Positions 5,535 to 6,392 of a DNA stretch of 6,392 nt are shown here, piece after piece. The stretch comes from Chloroflexota bacterium (GTDB lineage Bacteria > Chloroflexota > UBA4733). Positions within the stretch are counted from its first letter, which is position 1. Every line of letters begins with the position of its first letter. The notes beneath the pieces are model-generated. The model saw only the letters and a list, made by a program, of their open reading frames with translations. It was not told where the DNA came from and made no database searches. The position numbers and the translations under genes are program-made. The stretch is from NCBI GenBank assembly GCA_025980355.1, contig JAICXR010000207.1, positions 1-6,392 on the forward strand, written 5' to 3'.

Positions 5535-6392
5535 GTGCAGCACGACATTCTCATAGTGGGCGCGGGCCTGGCCGGCATGCGCGCGGCGCTGGAGGCGCAA
5601 CGCCACGGCGCGGACGTGGCCCTGCTCTCCAAGGTCCACCCGTTGCGCAGCCATTCCACGGCAGCGCAAGGTGGGATCAACGCCGCGCTCAGTGAGGGCG
5701 ATTCCTGGGAGTCCCACGCCCTGGATACGGTCAAGGGGAGCGATTATCTGGGCGACCAGGACGCCGTCGAGATCATCGCGCGGGAAGCCGGGCGGGACAT
5801 CATCGAGCTCGACCATATGGGCGTCACCTTCAACCGCGACGAGACCGGACACCTGGGCGCGCGCAACTTCGGCGGCGCCAGCAATGCCCGCACCTACTTC
5901 GTGGCCGACTTCACCGGGCAGGCGATCCTGCACGTCATGTACGAGCAGATCATGAAGGCGAACGCCACCGTCTACCAGGAATGGTTCGTCGCCGACCTGA
6001 TCATGCAGGACGGTGTTTGCCGCGGTGTGGTCGCCATCGAAATGCTCACCGGGCGCGTCGAGGCGATCTACGCCAAGGCGGTGATCATCGCCGCCGGTGG
6101 CCTGGGGCGGGTCTTCGAGCCCAGCACCAACGCGCTCATCTGCACGGGCGACGGCATGGCGGCCGCCTATCGGGCCGGCGCGCCGCTCATGGACATGGAG
6201 ATGGAGCAGTACCACCCGACCACCCTGAAGTCCAACGGCGTGCTGATCTCGGAAGCGGCGCGCGGCGACGGCGCCTACCTCATCAACAGCCTTGGCGAGC
6301 GATTCATGGCAAAGTACGCCCCGAACAAGATGGAACTGGCGGCGCGCGACGTCGTCTCGCGGGCCGAGGCCACGGAAATCCAGGAGGGCCGC
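5535..6392 (+). CDS. sdhA: Succinate dehydrogenase/fumarate reductase flavoprotein subunit (5' part)
   Basis: The first 286 residues of a subunit that is normally about 570-600 long; the frame is open to the window edge. With bound FAD it oxidises succinate to fumarate, or the reverse, at the membrane-associated complex II, passing electrons to the iron-sulfur subunit. Features: GAGLAGMRAALEA (residues 9-21, dinucleotide-binding turn), LRSHSTAAQGGINAAL (37-52), whose H40 matches the histidine that carries FAD covalently in SdhA/FrdA, FGGASNARTYFVADFTGQA (112-130), VIIAAGGLGRVF (183-194), EQYHPTTL (224-231, substrate-binding H227) and ISEAARGDGAYLIN (238-251, with R243 as the proton-transfer Arg). 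KMELAARDVVSRA (265-277) is also typical. The flavin-linking His argues against L-aspartate oxidase (NadB), which lacks it. No cytochrome b subunit precedes it; an iron-sulfur subunit is expected downstream. Confidence 0.93.
   Translation, partial: MQHDILIVGAGLAGMRAALEAQRHGADVALLSKVHPLRSHSTAAQGGINAALSEGDSWESHALDTVKGSDYLGDQDAVEIIAREAGRDIIELDHMGVTFNRDETGHLGARNFGGASNARTYFVADFTGQAILHVMYEQIMKANATVYQEWFVADLIMQDGVCRGVVAIEMLTGRVEAIYAKAVIIAAGGLGRVFEPSTNALICTGDGMAAAYRAGAPLMDMEMEQYHPTTLKSNGVLISEAARGDGAYLINSLGERFMAKYAPNKMELAARDVVSRAEATEIQEGR

Noticed and set aside
4892..5734. 280-codon minus-strand open frame spanning the Uma2 tail and the sdhA start
   Set aside because: Its Ser/Ala/Arg-rich composition is the reverse image of the coiled-coil repeat, and it runs across two genes and a strong promoter on the other strand.
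5535..6392. L-aspartate oxidase (nadB) as the identity of the flavoprotein
   Set aside because: The histidine in LRSHSTAAQGG matches the covalent FAD site of SdhA/FrdA, which NadB lacks. The EQYHPTTL and KMELAARDVVSRA motifs also fit SdhA.
1..6392. CRISPR array, tRNA, rRNA, insertion sequence or attachment site
   Set aside because: I saw no regularly spaced repeats, no cloverleaf-type sequence, no transposase motif and no terminal inverted repeats on either strand.

Overview
This window comes from a GC-rich bacterium. Coding frames are strongly G/C-biased at the third position, and GTG and TTG are used as start codons. There are also two unrelated Uma2-type loci in under 2.5 kb. Together with the style of the SdhA sequence, this resembles Chloroflexota (Thermomicrobia-like or an uncultured relative). 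That placement is an inference from general style, not from a marker gene.

Region 1 (14-3106, + strand) is a three-gene run that looks like one operon: an M20-family metallopeptidase/dipeptidase, followed by two different xylose-isomerase-like (AP endonuclease 2 fold) TIM-barrel proteins. Gaps are 58 and 68 nt, each of the last two genes has its own Shine-Dalgarno, and no terminator is evident between them. Exact substrates cannot be read from sequence. The set suggests uptake-linked breakdown of a peptide- or amide-linked sugar or polyol compound, but this is only a hypothesis.

Region 2 (3101-3794) holds a decayed Uma2-family gene on the minus strand, abutting the last isomerase tail to tail. 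It has an in-frame TAG where the family normally has Trp, plus upstream frame damage. The remainder, about 220 nt, shows no convincing gene. Region 3 is a minus-strand MerR-family regulator (3795-4298), lacking the cysteine pattern of metal sensors, with an imperfect dyad over its 5' end. Region 4 (4518-5369, + strand) is an intact Uma2-family protein with its nuclease-fold residues retained and an 80-residue Ala/Glu/Arg coiled-coil tail containing a perfect 24-nt-period tandem duplication.

Region 5 (5382-6392) starts with a GC hairpin and a textbook sigma-70 promoter (TTGACA, 17-nt spacer, TATACT). These lead into the first 286 codons of a succinate dehydrogenase/fumarate reductase flavoprotein subunit, which runs off the window. 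A 20-codon ORF begins almost at the predicted transcription start and ends inside the SD region of the flavoprotein gene.

Most of the window is ordinary genome content. The points most worth a second look are the paired TIM-barrel/M20 operon, the decayed Uma2 gene with a single Trp-to-stop change, the coiled-coil repeat, and the possible leaderless leader ORF before sdhA. I did not find a clear novel defence or mobile system.
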